From assembly GCF_907177275.1 (NCBI RefSeq), contig NZ_CAJSLV010000045.1, positions 1-64,000 of the forward strand: a stretch of 64,000 nt of DNA, written 5' to 3'. Of the stretch, positions 26,990 to 35,602 are shown piece after piece. This DNA is from Actinacidiphila cocklensis. GTDB lineage: Bacteria; Actinomycetota; Actinomycetes; Streptomycetales; Streptomycetaceae. The notes below the pieces were generated by a model. The model saw only the letters and a program-made list of their open reading frames with translations, ran no database searches and was not told the DNA's origin. The translations under genes and the position numbers were made by a program. The stretch's first letter is position 1. Each line of letters begins with the position of its first letter.

Positions 26990-28078
26990 ATGCGGGGAGT
27001 GACGACAGTGGTGACGACGAAGACGGGCGGGGCGGGCAGGCCGGGCGTGTCCGGGACGGCAGGCACAACAGGCGTGGCTGGCAGGGCGCGCAGGGCGACC
27101 GAGGTGGCCGGCGCGCGCCGGACCCGCGCGGCCGGGCTGCGCGGTGCGGCTCCTGGCGGGCCGCGGACCCTCACCCTCAACCGGGCGCGCGAGGAACTGG
27201 GCCTGGAATTCCCGGATTTCGAGCTGGCCGTGCAGCTCGGCGAGATCGTGACGGTCGGTGGCGGCACGGATCGGCCGCGGGTGACCGAGGAGGAGATCGC
27301 CAGGCTGCGGGACACCGGGGGCGGGACGCAGGCCCTGCTGGCGAGGATCCGGCTGGTCAACACCACAGAAGGCGCCGAGTTCCTGGGGATCAGCCGTGAT
27401 CGGCTGCTCCGGCTGACCAGAGCCGGCTGTGTCCGCCCGGTGCGCTGGTACGTGAACCGCTATCGCGCCCTGGTCTGGCTCTATCTGGCCTGCGAGCTGC
27501 GGGACTTCGCGGCGGACAGTCCCGCGCTACTGGCCGGGCGGCTGCCCGCGGCGGTGCGCGAGTCGGCAGACGGGGAGGACTGTCGGCCGCGCGGTTGGCG
27601 GTCCCGCCGGGTCGCCCAACTGGCGAGGGACGCGTGGGACCCCTGGGAGGAGGCCGCGGTGTGGGCCGCACTGCTCGGCCCGGAGATGACCGAGTCGGCG
27701 GTGCCCGATCCGTACGAGCGCTCGCGGCTGCGCGGGATCCACCAGGTGCTGCCGCCCGGCCGGCCCGGGCCGCTGGCGGACGCCGCGCTGATCGGGCGGC
27801 TCGCCACGGCCGACCATCCGGACGAGATCGCGCTGGGCCTGGTCGCGCTGGCCGACGCGCTGGGCCGGGCCAGGGACCGGGACCCGGTGCCGCGACCGGC
27901 CTCTGCGGCTCCCGCGGCACCGCCCGTGCGGGCGGCGCAGTCGGGGCCGGTGCCCGCACCGGTGGACCCGCCCGCCCACGTGTCCACGTCCGGCCCCGCG
28001 CTCTGGCTGGCCGAGGACCGGCCGCGGCGGAGTCTGCGCAGGCTGCTGCGGGGCCGCAGGCAGGTCACCGACGGGTGA
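26990..28078 (+). CDS. DUF6397-like Streptomyces protein
   Basis: The product is about 362 residues. The conserved part runs from about residue 60: LTLNRAREELGLEFPDFELAVQLGEIVTV, an HTH-like stretch (EGAEFLGISRDRLLRLTRAG), VRWYVNRYRALVWLYLACELRDFA and RGWRSRRVAQL. This is the layout of the actinobacterial DUF6397 family, of unknown function and possibly DNA-binding. The first 55 residues are low-complexity Gly/Ala/Arg and the tail is Pro/Ala-rich. The start is uncertain; ATG 26990 has a weak ribosome site and several in-frame GTGs follow, for example at 27011. Confidence 0.75.
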   Translation: MRGVTTVVTTKTGGAGRPGVSGTAGTTGVAGRARRATEVAGARRTRAAGLRGAAPGGPRTLTLNRAREELGLEFPDFELAVQLGEIVTVGGGTDRPRVTEEEIARLRDTGGGTQALLARIRLVNTTEGAEFLGISRDRLLRLTRAGCVRPVRWYVNRYRALVWLYLACELRDFAADSPALLAGRLPAAVRESADGEDCRPRGWRSRRVAQLARDAWDPWEEAAVWAALLGPEMTESAVPDPYERSRLRGIHQVLPPGRPGPLADAALIGRLATADHPDEIALGLVALADALGRARDRDPVPRPASAAPAAPPVRAAQSGPVPAPVDPPAHVSTSGPALWLAEDRPRRSLRRLLRGRRQVTDG

Positions 28079-28079
28079 G

Positions 28080-28108
28080 CCCCGTGCGGGGCGGCCGGGC
28101 GCACGGGG
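28080..28108. terminator. Convergent hairpin, DUF6397-like and helicase genes
   Basis: CCCCGTGC (28080-28087) pairs with GCACGGGG (28101-28108), loop 13 nt, in the 57-bp convergent gap. Confidence 0.5.
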
Positions 28109-28135
28109 TGCCGAGCGGGCTCCTGCCCGGCGTCC

Positions 28136-30649
28136 TCACAGCTCGCCGACGCCGGTGAGCCTGATCACCGCCCGGCCCTCCTCGTCGGAGGCCGCCAGGT
28201 CCACCTCGGCCGAAATGCCCCAGCCGTGGTCGCCGTTGGGGTCGGCGAAGGTCTGGCGCACCCGCCACAGGCCGTGCTCCGGCTGCTCCTCGATCTGCAG
28301 CAGTTTCGGGCCGCGGGCGTCGGGGCCGGTGCCCAGGTCGTCGTACTCGTCCCAGTAGGCGTCCATCGCGTCCGCCCAGGTGTCGGCGTCCCAGCCGGAC
28401 TCCGCGTCCAACTCGCCGAGCTGGTGGTACTTCTCCAGCGCCGCCAGCTCCACCCGGCGGAAGAGCGCGTTGCGCACCAGCACCCGGAAGGCGCGGGCGT
28501 TCGCGGTGACCGGCTTGACCTGGTCGGCGCGTTCCGCGGCCTCCTCCGCGCTCTCCTCCTCGGGGTTGGCCAACTGCTCCCACTCGTCCAGCAGGCTGGA
28601 GTCGACCTGCCGGACCAGCTCACCGAGCCAGGCGGTCAGATCCTGGAAGTCCTCGGACTTGAGGTCGTCGGGCACGGTGTGCTCCAGCGCCTTGTAGGCA
28701 CCGGCCAGATAGCGCAGCACGATGCCCTCGGTCCTGGCCAGCTCGTAGTACGAGGTGAACTCGGAGAACGTCATGGCGCGCTCGTACATGTCGCGCACCA
28801 CGGATTTGGGGGACAGCGGATGATCACCGACCCACGGGTGGCTCTTGCGGTACACGCCGTAGGCGTGCAGCAGGATCTCCTCCATCGGCTTGGGGTACGA
28901 CACGTCCTGCAGGCGCTCCATGCGCTCCTCGTACTCGACGCCGTCGGCCTTCATCGCCGCCACCGCGTCGCCCCTGGCCTTGTTCTGCTGGGCGGCCAGG
29001 ATCTGCCGCGGGTCGTCGAGCGTCGACTCCACGACGGACACCATGTCCAGGGCGTAGGAGGGGGAGTCGGGGTCGAGCAGTTCGAAGGAGGCCAGCGCGA
29101 AGGTCGAGAGCGGCTGGTTCAGCGCGAAGTCCTGCTGCAGGTCGACCGTCAGCCGGACGATCCTGCCTTCCGCGTCCGGCTCGGCGAGCCGCTCCACGAC
29201 ACCGCCGGCCAGCAGCGAGCGGTAGATGGCGATGGCCCGCCGGATGTGCCGCAGCTGCGCGCGGCGGTCCTCGTGGTTGTCCTCCAGCAGGCTGCGCATC
29301 GCGTCGAAGGCGTTGCCCGGGCGGGCGATCACCGACAGCAGCATTGCGTGGGTGACCCGGAAGCGCGACGTCAGCGGCTCCGGGTCGGAGCCGATGAGCT
29401 TCTCGAAGGTGGCCTGCGACCAGCCGACGAAGCCCTCGGGTGCCTTCTTGCGGACCACCTTGCGGCGCTTCTTCGGGTCGTCGCCGGCCTTCGCGAGCGC
29501 CTTCTCGTTCTCGATGACGTACTCGGGCGCCTGCGCCTCGACGAAGCCCGCGGTGTCGAAGCCGGCCCGCCCGGCGCGGCCGGCGATCTGGTGGAACTCC
29601 CGGGCGCGCAGCACGCGCACCCGCTGCCCGTCGTATTTGGTGAGCGCGGTGAAGAGCACCGTGCGGATCGGTACGTTGACGCCCACGCCGAGGGTGTCCG
29701 TCCCGCAGATCACCTTGAGCAGCCCGGCCTGCGCCAGCTTCTCCACCAGGCGGCGGTACTTGGGCAGCATCCCCGCGTGGTGCACACCGATGCCGTGCCG
29801 GACGTAGCGCGACAGATTGCGGCCGAAGGCCGTGGTGAAGCGGAAGTTGCCGATCAGGTCGGCGATCGCGTCCTTCTCCGCCCGGGTGCACATGTTGATG
29901 CTCATCAGCGCCTGCGCCCGCTCGACGGCCGCGGCCTGGGTGAAGTGCACGATGTAGACCGGCGACTGACGGGTCTCCAGCAGTTCGGTCAGCGTCTCGG
30001 TCAGCGGGGTGCTGCGGTACTCGTAGCTCAGCGGCACCGGACGGATCGCCGAGCGCACCACCGCGGTCTGCCGGCCGGTGCGGCGGGTCAGGTCCCCCTC
30101 GAAGCGGGAGACGTCACCGAGAGTGGCCGACATCAGCAGGAACTGCGCCTGCGGGAGTTCCAGCAGCGGGATCTGCCAGGCCCAGCCGCGGTCCGGCTCG
30201 GCGTAGAAGTGGAACTCGTCCATGACCACCTGGCCGACGTCGGCGTCCTTGCCGTCCCGCAGCGCGATCGAGGCCAGAACCTCGGCCGTGCAGCAGATCA
30301 CCGGGGCGTCGGGGTTGACCGAGGCGTCACCGGTCAGCATCCCGACGTTCTCGGTGCCGAAGAGCTTGCAGAGGTCGAAGAACTTCTCCGAGACCAGCGC
30401 CTTGATCGGCGCGGTGTAGAAGGTGACCTCGTCGCGGGCCAGTGCCGCGAAGTGCGCACCCGCCGCGACCAGGCTCTTTCCGGAACCGGTCGGGGTGGAG
30501 AGGATCACGTTCGCACCCGAGACCACCTCGATCAGCGCCTCCTCCTGGGCAGGGTAGAGCGAGATGCCCTCCCCCTGCGCCCACGTCGAGAACGCTTCGA
30601 AGAGGGCGTCGGGGTCGGCATCGGACGGCAGCTGATCGATAAGGGTCAC
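28136..30649 (-). CDS. Ski2-type DEAD/DEAH-box RNA helicase
   Basis: This 837-residue superfamily-2 helicase has Walker A in STPTGSGKS (55-59), the motif II box DEFHFY (144-147), LLMSATLGD (motif III) and QIAGRAGRAGFD (motif VI). A long C-terminal region conserved in actinobacterial helicases with a Ski2-like core follows. It should unwind RNA, with likely roles in decay or ribosome assembly. GTG 30649 lies six bases after a CAAGAT -10-like element (30656-30661), giving a leaderless message. Single gene, divergent from the membrane hydrolase gene at 30784. Confidence 0.92.
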   Translation of the reverse strand: MTLIDQLPSDADPDALFEAFSTWAQGEGISLYPAQEEALIEVVSGANVILSTPTGSGKSLVAAGAHFAALARDEVTFYTAPIKALVSEKFFDLCKLFGTENVGMLTGDASVNPDAPVICCTAEVLASIALRDGKDADVGQVVMDEFHFYAEPDRGWAWQIPLLELPQAQFLLMSATLGDVSRFEGDLTRRTGRQTAVVRSAIRPVPLSYEYRSTPLTETLTELLETRQSPVYIVHFTQAAAVERAQALMSINMCTRAEKDAIADLIGNFRFTTAFGRNLSRYVRHGIGVHHAGMLPKYRRLVEKLAQAGLLKVICGTDTLGVGVNVPIRTVLFTALTKYDGQRVRVLRAREFHQIAGRAGRAGFDTAGFVEAQAPEYVIENEKALAKAGDDPKKRRKVVRKKAPEGFVGWSQATFEKLIGSDPEPLTSRFRVTHAMLLSVIARPGNAFDAMRSLLEDNHEDRRAQLRHIRRAIAIYRSLLAGGVVERLAEPDAEGRIVRLTVDLQQDFALNQPLSTFALASFELLDPDSPSYALDMVSVVESTLDDPRQILAAQQNKARGDAVAAMKADGVEYEERMERLQDVSYPKPMEEILLHAYGVYRKSHPWVGDHPLSPKSVVRDMYERAMTFSEFTSYYELARTEGIVLRYLAGAYKALEHTVPDDLKSEDFQDLTAWLGELVRQVDSSLLDEWEQLANPEEESAEEAAERADQVKPVTANARAFRVLVRNALFRRVELAALEKYHQLGELDAESGWDADTWADAMDAYWDEYDDLGTGPDARGPKLLQIEEQPEHGLWRVRQTFADPNGDHGWGISAEVDLAASDEEGRAVIRLTGVGEL

Positions 30650-30783
30650 CCCACCATCTTGCCTGTCCCAGCCGTCACACGAGGAACCGGAGGCGGCGGC
30701 CGTGATCATCGGCGATAGGGTGTGCCGTCGACCACGCGTCAACTCCGCCTCCGGGCGGCACTTCTGGGGGACGGAGCAGCACC

Positions 30784-31578
30784 ATGATGGGACCAGCGCA
30801 CTCACTGTCCGGAGCGGCGGCCTGGCTGGGCGTCGGGGCGATCGCGGCGGGCCTCGGCCACCCGATGCCCTGGCCGACCGTGCTGGTGGGCGCGCTGATC
30901 TGCGCGGGTGCCGCACTCGCCCCCGACCTGGACCACCAGGCGGCGACGATCTCCCGGGCCTTCGGCCCGCTGTCCCGGGCGCTGTGCAAGATCGTGGACG
31001 GGCTGGCGCACGCCACCTACAAGGCGACCCGCAAGAAGGGCGACCCGCGGCGGGCCGGCGGCCACCGCACCCTGACCCACACCTGGCTGTGGGCGGTACT
31101 GGTCGGCGGCGGCTTCTCGGCGGCCGCGGTCTACGGGGGCCGCTGGGCGGTACTGGTCATCCTCTTCATCCACATGGTGCTCGCGGTGGAGGGCCTGCTG
31201 TGGCGGCAGGCCAGGATGTCGAGCGACGTACTGGTGTGGCTGCTCGGGGCGACCAGCGCCTGGATGCTCGCCGACGTGCTGGACGACCCGGGCAACGGCA
31301 AGGACTGGCTGTTCACGCAGCCGGGCCAGCACTACCTGTGGATCGGCCTGCCGATCGTGCTGGGTTCGCTGGTGCACTGCATCGGCGACGCGCTGACCGT
31401 GTCCGGCTGCCCGGTCCTGTGGCCGATACCGATCGGCCGCCGCCGCTGGTACCCGGTCGGCCCGCCGAAGTTCATGCGCTTCCGGGCCGGGAGCTGGGTG
31501 GAGATCAAGGTCCTCACCCCGGTCTTCTTCGTCGTCGGCGGCGGCTGCGCCCTTGGCGCCCTGGGCATCATCGGCTGA
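30784..31578 (+). CDS. Membrane-bound metal-dependent hydrolase (YdjM/DUF457 type)
   Basis: The 264-residue membrane protein carries AHSLSGAAAWLG at the N-terminus, LAPDLDHQAAT near residue 48 and GHRTLTHTWLWA near 95. These His/Asp clusters, between transmembrane helices, are the metal site of the YdjM/DUF457 family. The substrate is unknown; some relatives respond to DNA damage in enterobacteria, but no such signal is visible here. ATGATG at 30784 leaves a one-codon ambiguity. Confidence 0.85.
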   Translation: MMGPAHSLSGAAAWLGVGAIAAGLGHPMPWPTVLVGALICAGAALAPDLDHQAATISRAFGPLSRALCKIVDGLAHATYKATRKKGDPRRAGGHRTLTHTWLWAVLVGGGFSAAAVYGGRWAVLVILFIHMVLAVEGLLWRQARMSSDVLVWLLGATSAWMLADVLDDPGNGKDWLFTQPGQHYLWIGLPIVLGSLVHCIGDALTVSGCPVLWPIPIGRRRWYPVGPPKFMRFRAGSWVEIKVLTPVFFVVGGGCALGALGIIG

Positions 31579-31614
31579 CCGCCCGCCCGGCGCACCCGCC
31601 CGGTGGGCGGGCGG
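31579..31614. terminator. Convergent 10-bp hairpin
   Basis: CCGCCCGCCC (31579-31588) pairs with GGGCGGGCGG (31605-31614), loop 16 nt, between the convergent hydrolase and ABC exporter genes. It begins at the hydrolase stop. Confidence 0.55.
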
Positions 31615-31625
31615 CCGGCGGCGGG

Positions 31626-33410
31626 TCAGCCGTGCCAGGACCGCCACAGGGCCGCGTAGGCCCCGTCGGCCTCCACCAGCTGGTGGTGGCTGCCCAGCTC
31701 GCTGATCCGGCCGTCCTCGACCACCGCGATCACGTCCGCGTCGTGGGCGGTGTGCAACCGGTGCGCGATGGCGACGACCGTACGGCCGTCCAGGACCCGG
31801 GACAGCGAGCGCTCCAGATGGCGGGCGGCCCGCGGGTCGAGCAGCGAGGTGGCCTCGTCGAGCACCAGGGTGTGCGGGTCGGCCAGCACCAGACGGGCCA
31901 GCGCGAGTTGCTGGGCCTGCGCGGGGGTGAGCACGGCGCCCCCGGAGCCGACCTCGGTGTCCAGGCCGTCGGACAGCGACCGCGCCCAGTCCTCGGCGTC
32001 CACCGCGCGCAGCGCCTCCCAGATGTCCTCGTCCACCGCGGCCGCCCTGGCGAGCTGCAGGTTGTCGCGGAGGGTGCCGACGAAGACGTGGTGCTCCTGG
32101 TTGACCAGCGCCACGTGCTCGCGGACCCGCTCGGCCGGCATCCTGGCCAGCTCGGCGCCGCCGAGGGTGACCTCGCCGCTGCGCGGTGCGTAGATCCCCG
32201 CCAGCAGCCGGCCGAGGGTGGACTTGCCCGCCCCGGACGGTCCGACCAGCGCCACCCGGGTGCCGGGCGGCACGCTGAGGCTGATGCCGTGCAGGACGTC
32301 GGCGCCCTTGCGGTAGCCGAAGCGCACCTCGTCGGCGGCGACCTCGCGGCCCTGCGGGGAGATCTCCTCGTCCCCGGCCGACTCCTCGACCTCGCGCACC
32401 CCGACCAGCCGGGCCAGCGAGACCTGGGCGACCTGCAGCTCGTCGTACCAGCGCAGGATGAGGTTGACCGGGTCCACCAGCATCTGGGCGTAGAGCGCAC
32501 CGGTGGTCAGTTCGCCCGCCGACACCCACCCGTTCAGGGCGAAGGCACCGCCGATCATCAGCACCGCGGTGAGGATCAGCGTGTGGGTGGCGTTGATCAC
32601 CGGGAAAAGGACGGTGCGCAGCCACATCGTGTAGCGCTCCCACGCCACCCACTGGCCGATCCGCTGCCGCGACAGCTCCTCCCGGCGGCCGCCCAGGCCG
32701 TGCGCCTCGATGGTGCGGCCGGCGTCGACGGACTCGGCGAGCACCGCGGCGACCGCCGCGTATCCGGCGGCCTCGGAGCGGTAGGCCTGCGGGGCGCGGC
32801 GGAAGTACCAGCGCACACCCACCAGCAGTACCGGCAGGGCGACCAGCACGGACAGCGCGAGCGGCGGCGAGGTCACGGCGAGGGCGCCCAGCAGCAGTCC
32901 CGCCCAGACCACGGCGATGGCCAGTTCGGGCACCGCCTCGCGCATCGCGTTGGCCAGCCGGTCGATGTCGGTGGTGATCCGGGAGAGCAGGTCGCCGGTG
33001 CCCGCGCGCTCCAGGACGCCCGGCGGCAGCGACACCGACCGCACCAGGAAGTCCTCCCGCAGGTCGGCCAGCATCAGCTCGCCGAGGATCGCGCCCCGCA
33101 GCCTGACCAGCCGGACGAAATACGCCTGCACTGCCAGCGCGGTCAGGAAGAAGGCCACTGTCCGGCCCAGGTGGACGTCGTCCCGCCTGCCGTCGGACAT
33201 GTCCTGCACCAGCCCGCCGAGCAGGTAGGGACCCACCATCGAGGCCAGCACGGCCACCGTGTTGACGCCCACCAGCAGGGCGAAGTCACCGCGGTGCCGC
33301 CTGGCCAGCTCGCGGACGTAGGCGCGCACCGTCGCGGGCGAGCCCACCGGCAGGGTGTTGCTCTGCTGCGGCGCGGCCGGGTCGTACTCCGGCGGTCGCA
33401 CGCCGATCAT
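31626..33410 (-). CDS. ABC exporter half-transporter, consensus Walker A but degenerate signature
   Basis: The 594-residue protein has an exporter membrane domain (six helices, about 40-320) and an ATPase domain. Walker A is intact (LVGPSGAGKS, near 390), Walker B is TLVLDEATSLLD and the switch His is present (VAIAHRLHTAHDAD). The ABC signature, normally LSGGQ, reads LTPAQAQQ (near 492). It is coupled to the preceding gene by an ATGA overlap (33407-33410) and should form a heterodimer with it. The cargo is unknown; multidrug or peptide export is typical. The first 30 residues are a hydrophilic extension. Confidence 0.92.
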   Translation of the reverse strand: MIGVRPPEYDPAAPQQSNTLPVGSPATVRAYVRELARRHRGDFALLVGVNTVAVLASMVGPYLLGGLVQDMSDGRRDDVHLGRTVAFFLTALAVQAYFVRLVRLRGAILGELMLADLREDFLVRSVSLPPGVLERAGTGDLLSRITTDIDRLANAMREAVPELAIAVVWAGLLLGALAVTSPPLALSVLVALPVLLVGVRWYFRRAPQAYRSEAAGYAAVAAVLAESVDAGRTIEAHGLGGRREELSRQRIGQWVAWERYTMWLRTVLFPVINATHTLILTAVLMIGGAFALNGWVSAGELTTGALYAQMLVDPVNLILRWYDELQVAQVSLARLVGVREVEESAGDEEISPQGREVAADEVRFGYRKGADVLHGISLSVPPGTRVALVGPSGAGKSTLGRLLAGIYAPRSGEVTLGGAELARMPAERVREHVALVNQEHHVFVGTLRDNLQLARAAAVDEDIWEALRAVDAEDWARSLSDGLDTEVGSGGAVLTPAQAQQLALARLVLADPHTLVLDEATSLLDPRAARHLERSLSRVLDGRTVVAIAHRLHTAHDADVIAVVEDGRISELGSHHQLVEADGAYAALWRSWHG

Positions 33411-35263
33411 GCGGTTTCCTCCATCGTTGCGGTGGCGCCCGGGGCGCCGAGGGGCGCGGGGACCGGCCCGGCGGCGGGGTCGGGCTCCCTGGTGACGACA
33501 GCGCGGTAGCGCGGGTCGGTGCGCAGCAGGTCGAGGTGGCTGCCCGCGGCCGTCGCAGTGCCCTCGTCGACGAAGACCACCCGGTCGGCCCGGTCGAGCA
33601 CCAGCGGGCTGGAGGTGAGGACGACGGTCGTGCGGCCGGCCCTGACCGCGCCGAGGGCGCGGGCGACACGGGCCTCGGTGTGGGCGTCGACCGCCGACGT
33701 CGGCTCGTCGAGCACCAGCACCTCGGGGTCGGCGACCAGCGAGCGGGCCAGCGCGAGACGCTGCCGCTGCCCGCCGGACAGCGAGCGGCCGCGCTCGGTG
33801 ATCCGGGCGCGCATGGGATCGGCAGCTTCCGCGGACTTCCCCGGGTCGGCCAGCGACTGGGCCAGCGCGTCCAGCACGTCGCCGCACTGGGCCGCGGCCA
33901 GCGCCTCGCCGGGCGTGACGCGGCCCGTCGACGGCACTGCGAGCAGTTCGGCCAGCGTGCCCGACAGCAGCACCGGGTCCTTGTCCTGGACCAGCACCGC
34001 GGTCCTGACCGCGGCCAGCGGCAGTGCGTCGAGCCGGTGGCCGCCGAGCGTCGCCGAGGGCTCGTCGCCGGTGCCGGAGGGGCTGTGGCCGCCCAGCCGG
34101 TCCGCCAGCCGCCCCGCCGCGTCCGGGTCGCCGCACACCACGGCGGTCAGCTGACCGGGCACGGCGCGCAGCCCGGTCAGCGGGTCGTGCAGCTCACCGG
34201 TCAGCTCGGGCAGGTCGGCGGCGTCCGCGGCGCCGTCCGCCGCCGGCGGCACACCGTCGTCCTGGCTGCGGCGCAGCGCCAGCACACGGGCCGCGCGCTT
34301 GGCCGAGGGCCGCGAGAAGGACCAGGCCATGGCGATCTCCTCGAAGTTCCGCAGCGGCATCATCAGGAAGGCCACCGAGCCGTAGACGGTGACCAGTTCG
34401 CCCACCGAGATCCGCCCGTCCAGCGCGAGCCTGGCGCCGTACCAGGCGACGGCCACCAGCAGCAGGCCGGGCAGCAGCACCTGGACCGCGCTGATCAGCG
34501 CCCACATCCGGGCGCTGTGCACCGCCGCGGTCCGCACCTGCTGCGAGGCGCGGCGGTAGCGGTCGAGGAAGAGGTCCTCGCCGCCGATGCCGCGCAGCAC
34601 CCGCAGTCCCGCGACCGTGTCGGAGGCCAGCTCCGTGGCCTTGCCGGCCTTCTCCCGCTGGAGGTCGGCCCGCCGGGTCGCCGCGGGCAGCAGCGGCAGC
34701 ACCGCGAGGGCGAGCACCGGCACGGAGGCGGCGACCACCACGCCCAGCTCGGGCTGGTAGACCAGCAGGGCGACGGCCACTCCGACGGTGGCGAGCAGCG
34801 CAGAGGTGAAGCGGGCCAGCGCCTCGACGAACCAGCCGATCTTCTCGACGTCGCCGGTGCTGACGGCCACCACCTCGCCCGCCGCCACCCGCCGGGTGAG
34901 TACCGCGCCCAGCTCGACGGTCTTGCCCGCGAGGAGCTGCTGCACGCGGGCCGCGGCGCTGATCCAGTTGGTCACCGCCGTGCGGTGCAGCATCGTGTCG
35001 CCGAGCGCGGTGAGCAGCCCGAGCAGCAGCATCAGGGCGCCGGCCAGCGCCAGGTGCTTGCCTGAGCCGTCCACCACGGCCTGTACGGCCAGGCCCACCG
35101 CGGCGGGGAAGGAGGCGACCGCGGCCATGTGCAGGAGGCCCCAGGCGGCGGCGAGCACCTGGCCGCGCCACTGCCGGATCTCCAGCCAGAGCAGCAGGCG
35201 CAGGCCCGATCTGGCGTCGGGCACACCGGGGTCGGACAGCGGAAGGTCGCGTAGGGACGTCAT
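33407..35263 (-). CDS. ABC exporter half-transporter, degenerate Walker A but intact signature
   Basis: The 618-residue partner has a six-helix exporter domain followed by an ATPase domain. Where Walker A should be (about 374-385) the sequence reads VVCGDPDAAGRL, with no GxxGxGKS, so it cannot bind ATP normally. The signature is intact (LSGGQRQRLALARSL) and Walker B is VLVLDEPTSAVD. The switch His is replaced (VVLTSSPLVLDRAD). It therefore supplies only the signature to the one working ATP site, whose Walker A lies in the downstream partner. ATG 35263 has no strong ribosome site. Confidence 0.9.
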   Translation of the reverse strand: MTSLRDLPLSDPGVPDARSGLRLLLWLEIRQWRGQVLAAAWGLLHMAAVASFPAAVGLAVQAVVDGSGKHLALAGALMLLLGLLTALGDTMLHRTAVTNWISAAARVQQLLAGKTVELGAVLTRRVAAGEVVAVSTGDVEKIGWFVEALARFTSALLATVGVAVALLVYQPELGVVVAASVPVLALAVLPLLPAATRRADLQREKAGKATELASDTVAGLRVLRGIGGEDLFLDRYRRASQQVRTAAVHSARMWALISAVQVLLPGLLLVAVAWYGARLALDGRISVGELVTVYGSVAFLMMPLRNFEEIAMAWSFSRPSAKRAARVLALRRSQDDGVPPAADGAADAADLPELTGELHDPLTGLRAVPGQLTAVVCGDPDAAGRLADRLGGHSPSGTGDEPSATLGGHRLDALPLAAVRTAVLVQDKDPVLLSGTLAELLAVPSTGRVTPGEALAAAQCGDVLDALAQSLADPGKSAEAADPMRARITERGRSLSGGQRQRLALARSLVADPEVLVLDEPTSAVDAHTEARVARALGAVRAGRTTVVLTSSPLVLDRADRVVFVDEGTATAAGSHLDLLRTDPRYRAVVTREPDPAAGPVPAPLGAPGATATMEETA

Positions 35264-35602
35264 GGTGTCCTGGGGTCGGAGCGGTCGACTGGGGAGCGGA
35301 AGGACCTGCCGGACGGAATGGGAGAAACTGCGCCAAGTGCAGTCCTGAACCGTGCAACCCTCGCGAATTCGACGGCGCCCGGTCAACCCGTTTTTCCACC
35401 GCCGCCCGACTCGACGGCAACAACTTGCAGTAAGGCGACGAAAGTTCTTCCGTCAACGTCTTGACGTGTACGCACCGGCGGCGGGAAGCTCCTGGGCGGA
35501 ACCCGAGGGACCGGTGTTCCGGTCACTCCCCCCACCCGGCGGCCAGGCGCGTGGCTGCCTTCGCAGGGGCACCGCTGTGCCCGCTCTCCGAAGGAGCCGC
35601 CC
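35264..35602. other. 339-bp divergent regulatory gap
   Basis: This noncoding stretch separates the divergent ABC exporter and alpha-amylase genes. It holds a MalR-like site (35424-35434), an inverted repeat CGTCAA-CGTC-TTGACG (35451-35466) and, near its right end, the amylase ribosome site AAGGAG. I see no small gene or RNA in it; open frames crossing it are shadows. Confidence 0.6.
35424..35434. promoter_or_regulatory. MalR-like site before the second amylase
   Basis: CTTGCAGTAAG carries TTGCAGTAA (35425-35433), one base different from TTGCAGCAA upstream of the first amylase gene. It fits the CTTGCAG motif of Streptomyces amylase control regions and suggests common maltodextrin control. Confidence 0.5.
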
